Source: an uncultured Bacteroidales bacterium (GTDB lineage Bacteria > Bacteroidota > Bacteroidia > Bacteroidales > Paludibacteraceae). From it: a stretch of 64,000 bases of DNA. Below are positions 54,101-60,889 of this stretch, in pieces. The position numbers were made by a program, and so were the translations under genes. Location of the stretch: assembly GCA_902771935.1 (NCBI GenBank), contig CACXYM010000004.1:31367-95366 (forward strand), given 5' to 3'. Position 1 is the first letter of the stretch. Every line of letters starts with the position of its first letter. The notes beneath the pieces are model-generated. The model was not told the DNA's origin and made no database searches. It was given only the letters and a program-made list of their open reading frames with translations.

Positions 54101-54222
54101 TCATCTTTATTCAGCTGCGGAAGCGACCATATACCAAAAACGGTTAAGCACAAGAACATGAAAACCACCAATCCGTGGTTTCTCATTGCGCCTACGATAT
54201 GGTCACGTGCCTGCTTCATCAA
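51127..54222 (-). CDS. RND-family efflux pump inner-membrane subunit
   Basis: The 1,031-residue protein has the full AcrB-type plan: a first helix (about 16-35), a large porter domain (FPQFTIRQAVIAAVYPGATAQEVEEQV), helices 2-6 with GLIVDDAVIVID in motif A, a second porter half and six final helices ending VTILPVMYWKIYDHK. The GxxxDD acidic pair in helix 4 (proton path) is present in the GLIVDD block. It lies with its adaptor and TolC partner in one coupled operon with 4-nt overlaps. The substrate is unknown. Confidence 0.92.
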   Translation of the reverse strand: MMKQARDHIVGAMRNHGLVVFMFLCLTVFGIWSLPQLNKDEFPQFTIRQAVIAAVYPGATAQEVEEQVTIPLEEFINSYEEVDKDKTYSVSEDGIVYVYTMLRNEVRSMPEAWASMRAGLDLFRKTSLPQGVLQVVVIDDFGHTSSMLLAVESQERSSRELAFYARKVCDRLRTIPEVGKLRILGEQSEEIAVTIDPTRLSAFGIDQTQIQAILLLQGFRTLAGGNNDNRLQVAIPYKTEFEIAEQIVWADPVSGAAIRVKDIATVERRYKEADKYVDYYEDGKSSCLIINMEMMPGNNIVAFGGEVEKILAEAKTDLPPDIQFHRITNQPKVVDDSVRSFLRDILISILVVIAVMLLLFPLRTALVASTSVPVCTAICIGLMYLTGIELNTVTLAALIFVLGLIVDDAVIVIDGYQNALEKGHSRFYSAAVSTKSLFVPMALATCAISGMFFPMTKIITGPLGEFVKLFPFAVLFALTASIFYAAWVTPFMAVRFVKRKKKSEMGWFERAQTRFFTRIQSAYHYVLSGCFARPWLVYLLLVAVLATGGFLFTRLNLQLLPKAEREFFAVEIHLREGSTLQETAIVADSLARILNADERVKSVASFVGQASPRFHATYQPQMAKPSYAQFIVNTHSYRETAAILKEYTPIYEHYFPNAYVRFKQLDYQVAKNPLEVRFQGEDFDALELLADSVRRFMAQQPELHWVHTDYDEVARQTRIVLRQDEATRLGITETLLSLYLNSVTNGARLTTIWENEYSVPVMLYTTNGKDMSVSELADMMIPTAIPGKWVPLRQVADLEPAWHHATINRRNAIRTVTVGCDLRGKTSQVTAEKKVRKWVQANISPNEDLIVNGSRVHIKYGGLTELNGFMVPQIMWSVVAALLVMFVLMLYHFGKISLSLLALSSASLTIFGAFVGLYIFQLDISITAVLGIVSLIGIIVRNAIMMYEYAEELRRTKCLSVRDAAFEAGLRRMRPVFLTTATTALGVLPMIIAHTSLWMPMGVVICFGAILTLPLTVTILPVMYWKIYDHK

Positions 54223-55235
54223 TATGTTATTGCAGCGCCGTTATAGAGTTTATGGGAACCGTCCGTAATGACTTTTTCACCTAATTGCAAACCATCCGTG
54301 ACGAGCACTCCACCTTCTGTGTATGCGCCAACCGTTATTGTTCTGCGTTCAGCTATGCTGTCATTAGCAATCCAAACCATCGTTCCTGACGGCTGAAGTG
54401 TTACGCAGGAAGCCGGAATAACGAAACCGCTCTGCTCATGAGCATGCAAGCGAATCTTAGCCACCATACCGGGCAACAAGTCATTGGACTTGCCGTTAAT
54501 AGCTGCTTTTACCTCGTAGGTATGAGTAACCACATTGGCTTCCATGTTTTTCTCAATCACACGGGCAGGGACATTCGTTACATTTATTGCTGCAATATCC
54601 ACTTGTGCAGCATCGCCGATAACTACAGATGCTATTTCAGTCTCGGGTACGGAAAAAACAGCATTATACCCGGCAATATCAAGCAAGGTGATAAGTGTTA
54701 TTCCAGGAGCTACAACTTGTCCGACTTGGATATCACAACGTCCTATAACTCCGGCACGCGGAGCACGTATCTCGCAGTCTGACAATGCTTTTTGAGCCAT
54801 ATCATGCATAGATTGCGCTTGCGCCAACTTGGATTCGATTTCCACCATCTTTTGGGCTGTAACACCACCTTCTTTGTGCACTTGAGTCACGCGCTCATAG
54901 GCATCGGTTGCTTCTTGCAACGCAGCTTTGGCGGACTTATAGGCATTGGTTGCCTGTGTCTTGTCTAAGCGCAGCAACACTTGTCCCTCACGCACTTTAT
55001 CCGAAGCACGACATAGCACTTCCGTCACTTTGCCAGGTGTTTGGACACTCAGAGGCACCATGTGACTCTCCTCAATCTTTGCCACATAAGTATGTGTTGG
55101 GACAACCGATTGTGAACTCACGGTCAGCACATTCACCTGCAATGGAGCGATGGATGTTTGATCCGCTTTCTTTGTGCACCCGAACAGAACCAGTCCGCAA
55201 AGAAGGATAGAAATATGATATCTAAAATTGGACAT
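54219..55235 (-). CDS. RND periplasmic adaptor (membrane fusion protein)
   Basis: The 338-residue lipoprotein has a lipobox-like LVLFGC near residue 20, a biotinyl-lipoyl-like domain (VPLSVQTPGKVTEVLCRASDKVREGQVLLRLD), a coiled-coil hairpin (about 90-140), the second lipoyl half (IRAPRAGVIGRCDIQVGQVV) and beta-barrel domains. It links the RND pump to TolC. It begins 6 nt after the frameshifted end of the upstream lipoprotein gene. Confidence 0.9.
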   Translation of the reverse strand: MSNFRYHISILLCGLVLFGCTKKADQTSIAPLQVNVLTVSSQSVVPTHTYVAKIEESHMVPLSVQTPGKVTEVLCRASDKVREGQVLLRLDKTQATNAYKSAKAALQEATDAYERVTQVHKEGGVTAQKMVEIESKLAQAQSMHDMAQKALSDCEIRAPRAGVIGRCDIQVGQVVAPGITLITLLDIAGYNAVFSVPETEIASVVIGDAAQVDIAAINVTNVPARVIEKNMEANVVTHTYEVKAAINGKSNDLLPGMVAKIRLHAHEQSGFVIPASCVTLQPSGTMVWIANDSIAERRTITVGAYTEGGVLVTDGLQLGEKVITDGSHKLYNGAAITY

Positions 55236-55241
55236 TGCAGC

Positions 55242-55654
55242 TTACTTATTACGCGTGGCGAGAAGGAGAATATCATTTCCCTCCAGTTTGATAGAGTCCG
55301 CTTTTAACGATGTACATCGCCCTCTCCGGAAATCTTTACCTTATAATCACGGGAATACACTTCTATTACTCGCTCAAAGGGAGCGAGTGTAATTTTTTTG
55401 TTCTTAACTTCAGCCTCGGTCTTATAGATGTCGCCTATAATCATATTAAAAGTAAGCACCAAAGCATTGTTCGATTCGTTAATGTACACCACGCCGGCTT
55501 CGTTCGTCAACGGTACCTCCGTAGTATCAACCATGACCATGCCGGAAATCTTATAACTATACTCTCCAGCCGTTTGTTGCAACTCATTCTTGCAACTTGT
55601 TGCCATCAGTCCGCAAAAAAGGACAAGGCACAGACCAAATAATTTGTATTTCAT
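55242..55654 (-). pseudogene. small lipoprotein, apparently frameshifted near its end
   Basis: The open frame from 55654 to 55304 encodes a 116-residue lipoprotein (SP with lipobox LMATSC), beta-rich, ending in GEGDVHR. Directly after the stop, another frame reads LKADSIKLEGNDILLLATRNK up to a stop at 55242-55244, 6 nt before the adaptor gene. The two parts join smoothly if one T was lost in the CGTTAAAA stretch (55305-55312). The gene may still be functional as a slightly shortened protein, or this may be a sequencing or assembly error. Family not recognised; the place between acyl-CoA ligase and adaptor suggests a role with the pump. Confidence 0.6.
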
Positions 55655-55660
55655 AAGTAC

Positions 55661-57226
55661 TTATTTTCTATAGAGGTAACGTTTGATAGAATGTTTCGGG
55701 GTGCGCTCTAACGGATCGGTTTGCGTCTCAATCTTAGTGATGCGGCTGTATGAAGGCAGCATCTCGTTGAGTTTATTGCGCATATTCTCGACACTCAAAT
55801 CCATCTGCGTCACAACAACGGCAACGAGTTGGTTGTTCCAAACCGTTACCAACGACTCATCGACACCATCCATCTCATTCAATATCGCTTCAATCGTTTC
55901 GGGATAGACTTTGTTGCCATCAGCTTGGACGATGAGGTTGGACTTATGTCCTTGGACATAAATAGTTCCGTCCTCCTCTACTCGACCGACATCGCCGGTA
56001 CGGAACCATCCGTCTTCAGTCAGCACTTGTTTTGTCAGTTTCGGTTCGTTGTAGTAACCGAGCATCACGTTCTCGCCGCGCACCCAAATCTCTTCGTCCA
56101 CGATCTTTGCCTCCATACCGGTAACGAGTCGTCCACCGGAACGAGCTTTGAAGTTCTGCCAAAGGTTACCAGAAACGAGCGGACCGGTTTCAGTCAAGCC
56201 GTAACCTACAGTCAGCGGGAACTTGATATCCATGAGCAGTTTCTCCACCTCTTCATTGAGAGCCGCGCCGCCAACGTGGAACTGACGGATATTACCGCCA
56301 AGACCCATATTCAGCGTTTTGCAGACCATTTTCTTCAGCATGCGGTTGACGCCCGGCAGATGCCACATGAAGTTGATGTGCTTTTTCTTCAAGATTGGGA
56401 AGATGTTCTTCTTCACGAGTTTCTCTATCACCAAAGGAATGGTTACGATGGTGTACGGACGTATTTCTGCAAGTGCTTTTTTGAGTACTGCGGGCGTTGG
56501 CATCTGCCCTAAGAACCATATATGACAGCCTGCGGGGATTTGCGCTAATAGCTCGCAAACGAGACCGTACATGTGCGCGAGAGGCAGCATGGAAAGCACG
56601 TTTTGTCCGTTATGTTCGGGCAGATTCTCCATACAGTTCTGCACGTTGTTGGACAGACTGCGATACGAGAGCATCACGCCTTTAGGCGTTCCTGTTGAAC
56701 CGGAAGTGTAGCAAATCATCACCATATCGTCAAGACTCTTGCCTTCGTAGTTGATTTGGTCCGGTGTGAGATGAATCTCCGGCTCATGAATAGTTTTAGG
56801 TCTTGCCATGCGACTCTCTACGACCATTAATGTCTCAAGGGCAAAGATATACTTCACTTTCGGCAGGTTCTGTCCTTCCAATTTCTTGCGCACTTGCTCG
56901 GAAGCAATAAGCACAACAGCTTCGCTATGGTTAACGATACGCGCGATATCCTCAGCTTGGAAATCGGGCATAATACACACATTCACGCCTCCCCAAACAG
57001 CTGTTCCCAAGTATGCTACAGCCCAGTTGGCGCAGTTATTGCCGCAAATAGCGACATGCGCACCTTTCTTCAGTTTCAGCTGGTCATAGATAGCGCCAAG
57101 GCATGCCATATAATCCGCCATATCGCCATATGTGTAGCGAGTTAAAGTGCGATAATCTGCCAATGCAATTTCGTTCCAATTCGTGCGTATTGTTTCGCTT
57201 AATACTTCTAAATAATGTCTTGCCAT
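55661..57226 (-). CDS. AMP-binding acyl-CoA ligase
   Basis: The 521-residue protein has the ANL-superfamily motifs ICYTSGSTGTPKGVMLSY (P-loop-like), VGYGLTETGPLV, WFRTGDVGRVEEDG and the catalytic Lys near the C-terminus in ERTPKHSIKRYLY. This is the long-chain fatty-acid CoA ligase type; it activates a carboxylic acid to acyl-AMP and then acyl-CoA. The exact substrate is unknown. It heads the leftward operon of efflux genes, so it may process the pump's substrate or simply be cotranscribed. Confidence 0.88.
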   Translation of the reverse strand: MARHYLEVLSETIRTNWNEIALADYRTLTRYTYGDMADYMACLGAIYDQLKLKKGAHVAICGNNCANWAVAYLGTAVWGGVNVCIMPDFQAEDIARIVNHSEAVVLIASEQVRKKLEGQNLPKVKYIFALETLMVVESRMARPKTIHEPEIHLTPDQINYEGKSLDDMVMICYTSGSTGTPKGVMLSYRSLSNNVQNCMENLPEHNGQNVLSMLPLAHMYGLVCELLAQIPAGCHIWFLGQMPTPAVLKKALAEIRPYTIVTIPLVIEKLVKKNIFPILKKKHINFMWHLPGVNRMLKKMVCKTLNMGLGGNIRQFHVGGAALNEEVEKLLMDIKFPLTVGYGLTETGPLVSGNLWQNFKARSGGRLVTGMEAKIVDEEIWVRGENVMLGYYNEPKLTKQVLTEDGWFRTGDVGRVEEDGTIYVQGHKSNLIVQADGNKVYPETIEAILNEMDGVDESLVTVWNNQLVAVVVTQMDLSVENMRNKLNEMLPSYSRITKIETQTDPLERTPKHSIKRYLYRK

Positions 57227-57274
57227 AAGTCAACTTTTTTCTTATTCCACATACATTAACGCATAATCAGCGCG

Positions 57275-57306
57275 CAAAGGTACTGCTTTTTTTGCACTTG
57301 TGCAAA
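57275..57306 (-). promoter_or_regulatory. proximal promoter of the acyl-CoA ligase / efflux operon
   Basis: On the minus strand TTTG (57306-57303), 20 nt and TACCTTTG (57282-57275). The -33 box is in the dyad TTTGCACAAGTGCAAA. Confidence 0.78.
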
Positions 57307-57349
57307 TAAATCGCAAAAAATCTTGCGGCATTATTGCAGGAGCAGGCTT

Positions 57350-57404
57350 ATCCTGTGTTAATCCTGTGTTAATCCTGTGTTAAAATTGTGTTAATGTGGA
57401 GTGG
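57350..57404. repeat. 11-bp periodic array, 5 units (same unit as 21250-21304)
   Basis: atcctgtgtta three times, then aaattgtgtta and atgtggagtgg. It lies between two leftward promoters, as does the sister array at 21250. Confidence 0.88.
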
Positions 57405-57409
57405 TAGAA

Positions 57410-57469
57410 TAAAGGAAAAGTGCATGGACTAAAGGAAAAGTGCCTGGACAAAAGGAAAAGTGCCTGGAC
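57410..57469. repeat. three tandem 20-nt repeats
   Basis: The units are taaaggaaaagtgcatggac, taaaggaaaagtgcctggac and aaaaggaaaagtgcctggac. The last unit's AAAGTGCC can pair with GGCACTTT at 57477-57484. Confidence 0.85.
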
Positions 57470-57484
57470 AAAGCCGGGCACTTT
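57457..57484 (-). terminator. hairpin/terminator after the 135-residue lipoprotein gene
   Basis: AAAGTGCC (57457-57464) pairs perfectly with GGCACTTT (57477-57484); on the minus strand a T-rich tract follows the stem. Confidence 0.5.
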
Positions 57485-57530
57485 CACATTTTCTTAAGAC
57501 TATAATGAATATTTATTTGATTTAACGGTG

Positions 57531-57562
57531 CAAAGATAGTGTTTGTTTTTGAACTATGCAAA
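57531..57562 (-). promoter_or_regulatory. distal promoter toward the acyl-CoA ligase operon
   Basis: On the minus strand TTTG (57562-57559), 20 nt and TATCTTTG (57538-57531). It would transcribe the 20-nt and 11-bp repeats as leader. Confidence 0.68.
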
Positions 57563-57574
57563 TTTATGGGCACT

Positions 57575-57982
57575 TTATTCCTTTTTTATCACTTCGTTGG
57601 TAATGGTGAACGTGTGCTTATCTATGCAGGCACTATATCCTGTATAATCAGCTTCGGATGTATATTCCCATTTCATCTCGGACTCATTTAATTTGCGAAG
57701 AAACTCTTTGCTTGAGGTATATATTGAAATGGAAACTACTTTTGCGCTCACAGGCTCACGCATGGTGGATATCTCCACCATATCTTTTGACTTGACCACA
57801 AAGGCTGTGTCATTGATTGTTGATGTCGGTTCCGTCGGAGAGAGGTCCAAGCTTACAAATAAATCTTGTGTAGCAACGTTAGAAATATAATACCTGTCAA
57901 CAGGAAATAATTCTTTTTTTCCACAGCTGCTCGTCGCGAATGCCACAACTATGCATACGAGAATAAAATAATTCCGTTTCAT
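57575..57982 (-). CDS. small lipoprotein of unknown function
   Basis: The 135-residue protein starts MKRNYFILVCIVVAFATSSC with a clear lipobox and continues as a beta-rich domain (RYYISNVATQDLFVSLDLSPTE, then AKVVSISIYTSSKEFLRKLNE). There is no recognised domain. It has its own promoter at 58012-58043 and a leader of about 25 nt, and no partner genes. Similar stand-alone small lipoproteins are frequent in Bacteroidales. Confidence 0.65.
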   Translation of the reverse strand: MKRNYFILVCIVVAFATSSCGKKELFPVDRYYISNVATQDLFVSLDLSPTEPTSTINDTAFVVKSKDMVEISTMREPVSAKVVSISIYTSSKEFLRKLNESEMKWEYTSEADYTGYSACIDKHTFTITNEVIKKE

Positions 57983-58011
57983 AATGATAAAGATTTATTA
58001 GTTTCACGCTG

Positions 58012-58043
58012 CAAAGATAGTGCTATTTTTTGGAATATGCAAA
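58012..58043 (-). promoter_or_regulatory. promoter of the 135-residue lipoprotein gene
   Basis: On the minus strand TTTG (58043-58040), 20 nt and TATCTTTG (58019-58012), divergent from the prfB promoter. Confidence 0.75.
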
Positions 58044-58077
58044 TCTGTTTTGCATTTTTCATTTTTTAGCATAATTA

Positions 58078-58109
58078 TTTGCATATATGCAAAAAAAGTA
58101 TTACTTTTG
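58078..58109 (+). promoter_or_regulatory. promoter of prfB
   Basis: TTTG (58078-58081), 20 nt and TACTTTTG (58102-58109). The -33 box is in the dyad TTTGCATATATGCAAA. Confidence 0.78.
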
Positions 58110-58155
58110 CGCGCTGAATTGTGCGGAGAGTCTCCGAAGACAAAAAAAGAACTGT

Positions 58156-59262
58156 ATGATAACAATAGAACAACTGAAAGATATTCAGACGCGTGCGGAT
58201 AAATTGAAGCAGTATTTAGCCATTGACGAGAAGCGTATTCAACTGGAAGAAGAAGAGTTGCATACACAAGCTCCTGGTTTTTGGGATGACGCTAAAGCTG
58301 CGGAAGCGCAGATGCGCAAGGTCAAGAGTCTTAAGCGCTGGATAGAGGGCTATGAAGGTGTGCGTTCAGCAACGGAAGAGCTGCAACTTGCTCTCGATTA
58401 CCACAAAGAGGATTTAGTGACCGAAGAGGAAGTGGATGCCGCTTATGCCAAGGCGTTGCAGGAAGTGGAAGACTTGGAGATGAAGAATATGCTTTCGCAC
58501 GAGGAAGACCAGATGCCTGCTGTGCTAAAGATTGTATCCGGCGCAGGTGGTACGGAAGCACAAGACTGGGCAGAACAGCTGATGCGTATGTACCAGCGGT
58601 ATTGCGAAAAGCACGACTACAAAGTGACGATTGAAAACCTGCAGGAAGGTGATGAAGCGGGCATAAAGACCGTGACGTTCAATATCGAAGGCGACATGGC
58701 TTATGGCTATCTGAAGAGCGAAAACGGTGTGCATCGCCTCGTGCGCGTGAGTCCTTATAACGCACAAGGTAAGCGCATGACGAGTTTTGCAAGCGTGTTC
58801 GTAGTGCCACTTATTGACGATTCCATCGAGATTGAAGTTAATCCGGCCAACCTTTCTTGGGACACTTTCCGCAGCTCAGGCGCAGGCGGACAGAACGTGA
58901 ACAAAGTGGAATCGGGCGTGCGGTTGCACTATAAGTTTGTGAACCCGCTGACTAATCAGCCGGACGAGATAGTGATTGAGAACACAGAGACTCGTGACCA
59001 GCCGAAAAACCGTGAGAATGCGTTGCGACATCTGCGCAGCCAACTCTATGAGTTGGAGCTTGAGAAACGGCGTCAGGCTGCTGCCAAAGTGGAAGCGGGC
59101 AAGAAGAAGATTGAATGGGGCTCGCAGATTCGCAGTTATGTATTTGACGACCGTCGCGTCAAAGACCATCGTACGAACTACCAGACGTCCAATGTGAATG
59201 CCGTAATGGACGGCGATATAGACGAGTTCATTAAGGCATATTTGATGCAGTTTCCGGATTAA
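58156..59262 (+). CDS. prfB: peptide chain release factor 2
   Basis: ATG 58156 (MITIEQLKDIQTRADKLKQYL) is the family-type start. The 368-residue protein has the GGQ motif in SSGAGGQNVNKVESG and the codon-recognition region VSPYNAQGKRMTSFASVFV, where the usual SPF is SPY. RF2 ends translation at UGA and UAA. The N-terminal region reads straight through the place where many bacteria have an in-frame UGA and a programmed +1 shift, so autoregulation by frameshifting is absent here. Confidence 0.95.
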   Translation: MITIEQLKDIQTRADKLKQYLAIDEKRIQLEEEELHTQAPGFWDDAKAAEAQMRKVKSLKRWIEGYEGVRSATEELQLALDYHKEDLVTEEEVDAAYAKALQEVEDLEMKNMLSHEEDQMPAVLKIVSGAGGTEAQDWAEQLMRMYQRYCEKHDYKVTIENLQEGDEAGIKTVTFNIEGDMAYGYLKSENGVHRLVRVSPYNAQGKRMTSFASVFVVPLIDDSIEIEVNPANLSWDTFRSSGAGGQNVNKVESGVRLHYKFVNPLTNQPDEIVIENTETRDQPKNRENALRHLRSQLYELELEKRRQAAAKVEAGKKKIEWGSQIRSYVFDDRRVKDHRTNYQTSNVNAVMDGDIDEFIKAYLMQFPD

Positions 59263-59290
59263 GGATTAATGAATAAAGAATATTAGGATG
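59256..59290. repeat. 7-nt periodic array spanning the prfB stop and peptidase start
   Basis: ggattaa, ggattaa, tgaataa, agaatat, taggatg. The first unit contains the prfB stop and the last contains the next gene's ATG. Confidence 0.78.
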
Positions 59291-60505
59291 AATAAAGTTA
59301 TTTCAACTATTGCGCTTGTTGCGCTGAGTATAGGAGCTTTCGCACAGACGGATAGCACCGCAGTGAAGAAAGACAGTATTGAAGGTTTTCAGTTTACGAC
59401 CGTTGATAGCGTTGCTATCACACCCGTTAAGGATCAACACCGTAGCGGCACCTGCTGGGCATTCTCAACCATCGGTTTCATCGAGTCCGAGTTGCTTCGT
59501 ATGGGAAAAGGCGAGTATGACTTAAGCGAGATGTTCGTGGTAAGCAAAACGATGATGGACCGCGCAGAATACTGCGTTCGGATGTATGGTGATGTGAAGT
59601 TCGCAGCGGGCGGTAGTGCGTACGATGTGATTTACTGCATGCAGAACTACGGACTTGTTCCGCAAGAAGCAATGCCAGGTATCCAATACGGCACAACGAA
59701 AGCCGATACTCTACCCGTTCATGCTGAGTTAGACGCGATTGCCGGCGGATACGTTAAAGCGTTGACAACCAGCCGACTCAAACGTCTGACACCTGTTTGG
59801 AAACAAGGTTTGCAGGCTGTTTATGATACGTATTTAGGCAAATGTCCTGAGACATTCAAATACAAAGGCGAAGAGTATTCTCCTCTGTCGTTTGTAGAGA
59901 GTTTGGGACTGAAAGCGTCTGATTATGTGAGCATTACGAGTTATAGCCACCATCCGTTCTACTCCACTTTCGCATTAGAAGTGCCGGATAACTGGCGCAT
60001 GGATCAGATGTACAATGTGCCGCTGAACGATATGATGGAGATTATCGACTACGCGATAGCCAACGGCTACACGCTGGCTTGGGGTGCCGATGTAAGCGAA
60101 CTGGGTTTCTCTCGCAAAGGTATTGCTCAAGTGCCGGATGTGGATCAAGGTGCAGACTTGACCGGCAGTGATATGGCACACTGGCTTGGTTTAAGCGACA
60201 AAGAGAAAAAAGACGAACTGACCAAGAAACCTCTTCCCGAGATGACTATTACCCAAGAACTGCGCCAACAGGCGTTTGACAACTGGGAAAATACAGATGA
60301 CCACGGCATGCAGATTTTCGGTATCGCCAAGGACCAAAACGGTAAGAAATACTACATGGTCAAGAACTCTTGGGGTGCGAAACGCTCTGATTATCAGGGT
60401 ATTTGGTATGTGACGGAAGCCTTTATGCAATACAAGACCAATGATATTCTGCTGCATAGAGATGCTATTCCAAGTCCGATTAAAAAGAAATTGGGAATAA
60501 AATAA
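59288..60505 (+). CDS. C1-family cysteine peptidase (bleomycin hydrolase/PepC type)
   Basis: The 405-residue protein has a signal peptide (about 1-19) and the papain-like catalytic Cys in DQHRSGTCWAFSTIGFIES, the His in DDHGMQIFGIAKD and the Asn in YYMVKNSWGAKRSDYQG. This matches aminopeptidase C / bleomycin hydrolase, but with a secretion signal, so it acts in the periplasm or outside the cell. Bacteroidetes often have such exported forms for peptide use. Confidence 0.9.
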   Translation: MNKVISTIALVALSIGAFAQTDSTAVKKDSIEGFQFTTVDSVAITPVKDQHRSGTCWAFSTIGFIESELLRMGKGEYDLSEMFVVSKTMMDRAEYCVRMYGDVKFAAGGSAYDVIYCMQNYGLVPQEAMPGIQYGTTKADTLPVHAELDAIAGGYVKALTTSRLKRLTPVWKQGLQAVYDTYLGKCPETFKYKGEEYSPLSFVESLGLKASDYVSITSYSHHPFYSTFALEVPDNWRMDQMYNVPLNDMMEIIDYAIANGYTLAWGADVSELGFSRKGIAQVPDVDQGADLTGSDMAHWLGLSDKEKKDELTKKPLPEMTITQELRQQAFDNWENTDDHGMQIFGIAKDQNGKKYYMVKNSWGAKRSDYQGIWYVTEAFMQYKTNDILLHRDAIPSPIKKKLGIK

Positions 60506-60532
60506 TTGGTGATTGGTAAATGGTGAATGGCA
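60505..60532. repeat. 7-nt periodic array at the YigZ start
   Basis: attggtg, attggta, aatggtg, aatggca. The ATG of the next gene lies in the last unit. Confidence 0.8.
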
Positions 60533-60889
60533 GTAGCGGAAGGGATATATAAGGACAGAGGGTCGAAGTTTTTGGCTTTTGCAGAGCCGATATCCAACGA
60601 AGATGAGGCCAAGAGCCGTGTGGCATGGTACAAGAAGAAATACCACGACGCAAGGCATGTATGCTATGCCTACCGCTTGGGCGAGAACCTATGGCGCACG
60701 AAGGATGACGGCGAACCACACGGAACAGCCGGACTCCCCATCCTACGCGCTATAGATGCCAAGAAATTAGATAATATCTTAGTAGTTGTTGTTCGATATT
60801 TCGGAGGTACGTTATTAGGCACAGGCGGCCTGATGGTAGCTTATCGCGAAGCATCGAAAGACGCGTTGGACAAATATGGACAAGTTTAG
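60527..60889 (+). CDS. YigZ/IMPACT-family protein, N-terminal domain only
   Basis: The 120-residue protein carries the UPF0029/IMPACT signature: EGIYKDRGSKFLAFAEPI, KKYHDARHVCYAYRLG, DDGEPHGTAGLPIL and VVRYFGGTLLGTGGL. YigZ proteins usually have about 200 residues, with a second domain (DUF1949) that is absent here; the product ends soon after the first domain. The normal N-terminal lead-in is also missing, and its place is taken by a 7-nt repeat array. The stop overlaps the acyltransferase gene by 14 nt. Confidence 0.8.
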   Translation: MAVAEGIYKDRGSKFLAFAEPISNEDEAKSRVAWYKKKYHDARHVCYAYRLGENLWRTKDDGEPHGTAGLPILRAIDAKKLDNILVVVVRYFGGTLLGTGGLMVAYREASKDALDKYGQV

